Source of the DNA: an uncultured Holophagaceae bacterium
GTDB taxonomy: Bacteria > Acidobacteriota > Holophagae > Holophagales > Holophagaceae
Length of the DNA stretch: 48,201 nucleotides
Assembly: GCA_903884655.1 (NCBI GenBank)
Contig: CAISFO010000046.1
Span: forward strand, 1 to 48,201
Direction of reading: 5' to 3'
In this document: positions 47,517 to 48,201 of the stretch, piece after piece
How positions within the stretch are numbered: position 1 is the stretch's first letter
Layout of the letters: each line of letters begins with the position of its first letter
Position numbers and translations under genes: made by a program
The notes under the pieces: generated by a model
The model's database searches: none
The model's input: only the letters and a program-made list of their open reading frames with translations
What the model was told of the DNA's origin: nothing

Positions 47517-48059
47517 ATGGAAGCCTCCGCGTCCCGCGTGCCGCCGACCTTCGAACATCTCATGCTGCCTCATCTGGATGCCGCCTACAACCTCGCGCGC
47601 TGGCTGCTCCGCGACGCGCACGACGCCGAGGACGCCGTGCAGGACGCCTTCCTTCGCGCCCAGCGCGCGTTCGGACGCTTTCGCGGCGACGACGGCCGCG
47701 CGTGGCTGCTCACCATCGTGCGCCACACCTGCTACTCACGCCTGCGGCAAAACCGCCGCGAACCCGCGCCGGAAATGTTTGACGACGAGACGCACGGATC
47801 GGCCCACGATCCCGCCGAGGCCAACGCCGTCGCGTGGCGCGAGGTCAAGTCCGCGCTGCTTCAGCAGGCGCTCGAGCAGCTGCCCGCCGAGTTCCGCGAG
47901 GTGATCGTGCTGCACGAGCTCGAGGGCCTCGCCTACCGCGAGATCGCCGCCATCACCGCCCTGCCGGCCGGCACCGTCATGTCCCGCCTCTCCCGCGCCC
48001 GGGCCAAGCTCCAAAGCGAACTCAAGCAGCTGATCGAGGAGGAATCCCATGGACTGTGA
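47517..48059 (+). CDS. ECF-family RNA polymerase sigma factor
   Basis: A 180-residue extracytoplasmic-function sigma factor. Region 2 is LDAAYNLARWLLRDAHDAEDAVQDAFLRAQRAFGRFRGDDGRAWLLTIVR, with the usual DAEDAVQDAFLRA. Region 4 is ALEQLPAEFREVIVLHELEGLAYREIAAITALPAGTVMSRLSRARAKL, with the helix-turn-helix. The ATG at 47517 has no ribosome site but sits just behind an ECF-type promoter. The anti-sigma gene starts inside its last codons. Its probable target beside itself is the divergent phosphoesterase-DUF2231-cytochrome operon. Confidence 0.93.
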   Translation: MEASASRVPPTFEHLMLPHLDAAYNLARWLLRDAHDAEDAVQDAFLRAQRAFGRFRGDDGRAWLLTIVRHTCYSRLRQNRREPAPEMFDDETHGSAHDPAEANAVAWREVKSALLQQALEQLPAEFREVIVLHELEGLAYREIAAITALPAGTVMSRLSRARAKLQSELKQLIEEESHGL

Positions 48060-48201
48060 CGCCAGCCGCCGCCTGCTCGAGGCCTACGTCGACGGCGAGC
48101 TCGACCTCGTCCCCCACCTCGAGGTCGAGACTCACCTGCGGACCTGCCCGGCCTGCGCCCGCGCGGCGGAGACCCTCCGCGCGAGCCGTCTGGTTCTGCG
48201 G
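48049..48201 (+). CDS. Zinc-finger anti-sigma factor, N-terminal part
   Basis: The 51 visible residues begin MDCDASRRLLEAYVDGELD and contain HLRTCPAC, the H-x3-C-x2-C zinc site of ZAS-type anti-sigma factors that hold ECF sigmas inactive. The start overlaps the sigma gene by 11 bases after GAGGAGG, so the two are translationally coupled. The rest lies beyond the window. Confidence 0.88.
   Translation, partial: MDCDASRRLLEAYVDGELDLVPHLEVETHLRTCPACARAAETLRASRLVLR

Overview
The window looks like a GC-rich chromosomal segment from an Acidobacteriota bacterium of the Holophaga/Geothrix type. I infer this from very large TonB-dependent receptors with N-terminal carboxypeptidase-regulatory folds, a RegB/RegA redox pair, thiol-redox genes and a strong Leu-CTG/Ala-GCC codon style. 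No 16S gene or other decisive marker is present. From about 44.98 kb to the end the codon style changes abruptly (Leu-CTC, Ala-GCG) and the gene set looks like Verrucomicrobia/Opitutaceae. The switch falls inside kdpB, so the contig may be a chimera or carry a transferred block.

Layout. 0-1 kb: C-terminal piece of a TonB-dependent receptor whose 5' part is missing, facing a fragment of an unknown gene. 1.3-2.9 kb: orphan sensor kinase. 3.3-9.3 kb: thiol and cysteine block with dsbD, trxB, a POT peptide transporter apparently inserted between trxB and trxA, trxA, and an L-cysteine desulfidase/serine-dehydratase-like enzyme. 9.4-12.4 kb: an M16 peptidase pair, one catalytic and one inactive. 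12.4-17.4 kb: a four-gene operon, dsrC - dsrM-like - dsrK-like - cysteine desulfurase, divergent from a MocR (GntR plus aminotransferase) regulator. 17.6-21.1 kb: hybrid PAS kinase followed by an outer-membrane barrel. 21.4 kb: tRNA-Phe with its own terminator. 21.6-23.8 kb: a membrane-anchored protein and pyrimidine-nucleoside phosphorylase.

23.9-32.4 kb: two TonB-dependent receptor loci. The first receptor lies between two small beta-barrel genes. The two loci share a conserved leader with an ACCC-W-GGGT palindrome. 32.4-36.8 kb: cobalamin adenosyltransferase, pyrE, a GxxExxY-family nuclease-like gene and leuS, bracketed by two inverted copies of a palindromic CCGATGAACA repeat. 37.2-40.5 kb: outer-membrane barrel, RegA, RegB and a small helical protein. 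40.7-45.5 kb: a secreted protein with three Cys-rich repeats, then a small membrane protein and kdpF-kdpA-kdpB without kdpC. 45.4-48.2 kb: cytochrome c, DUF2231-type membrane protein and Tat-exported metallophosphoesterase, divergent from an ECF sigma factor with its zinc-finger anti-sigma factor.

The DsrC-DsrMK-like operon beside a cysteine desulfurase is the most coherent candidate for an unusual pathway: a membrane quinone-linked thiol/persulfide relay under PLP-responsive control. The GxxExxY gene with its palindromic repeats is the best candidate for a poorly described mobile or selfish element.
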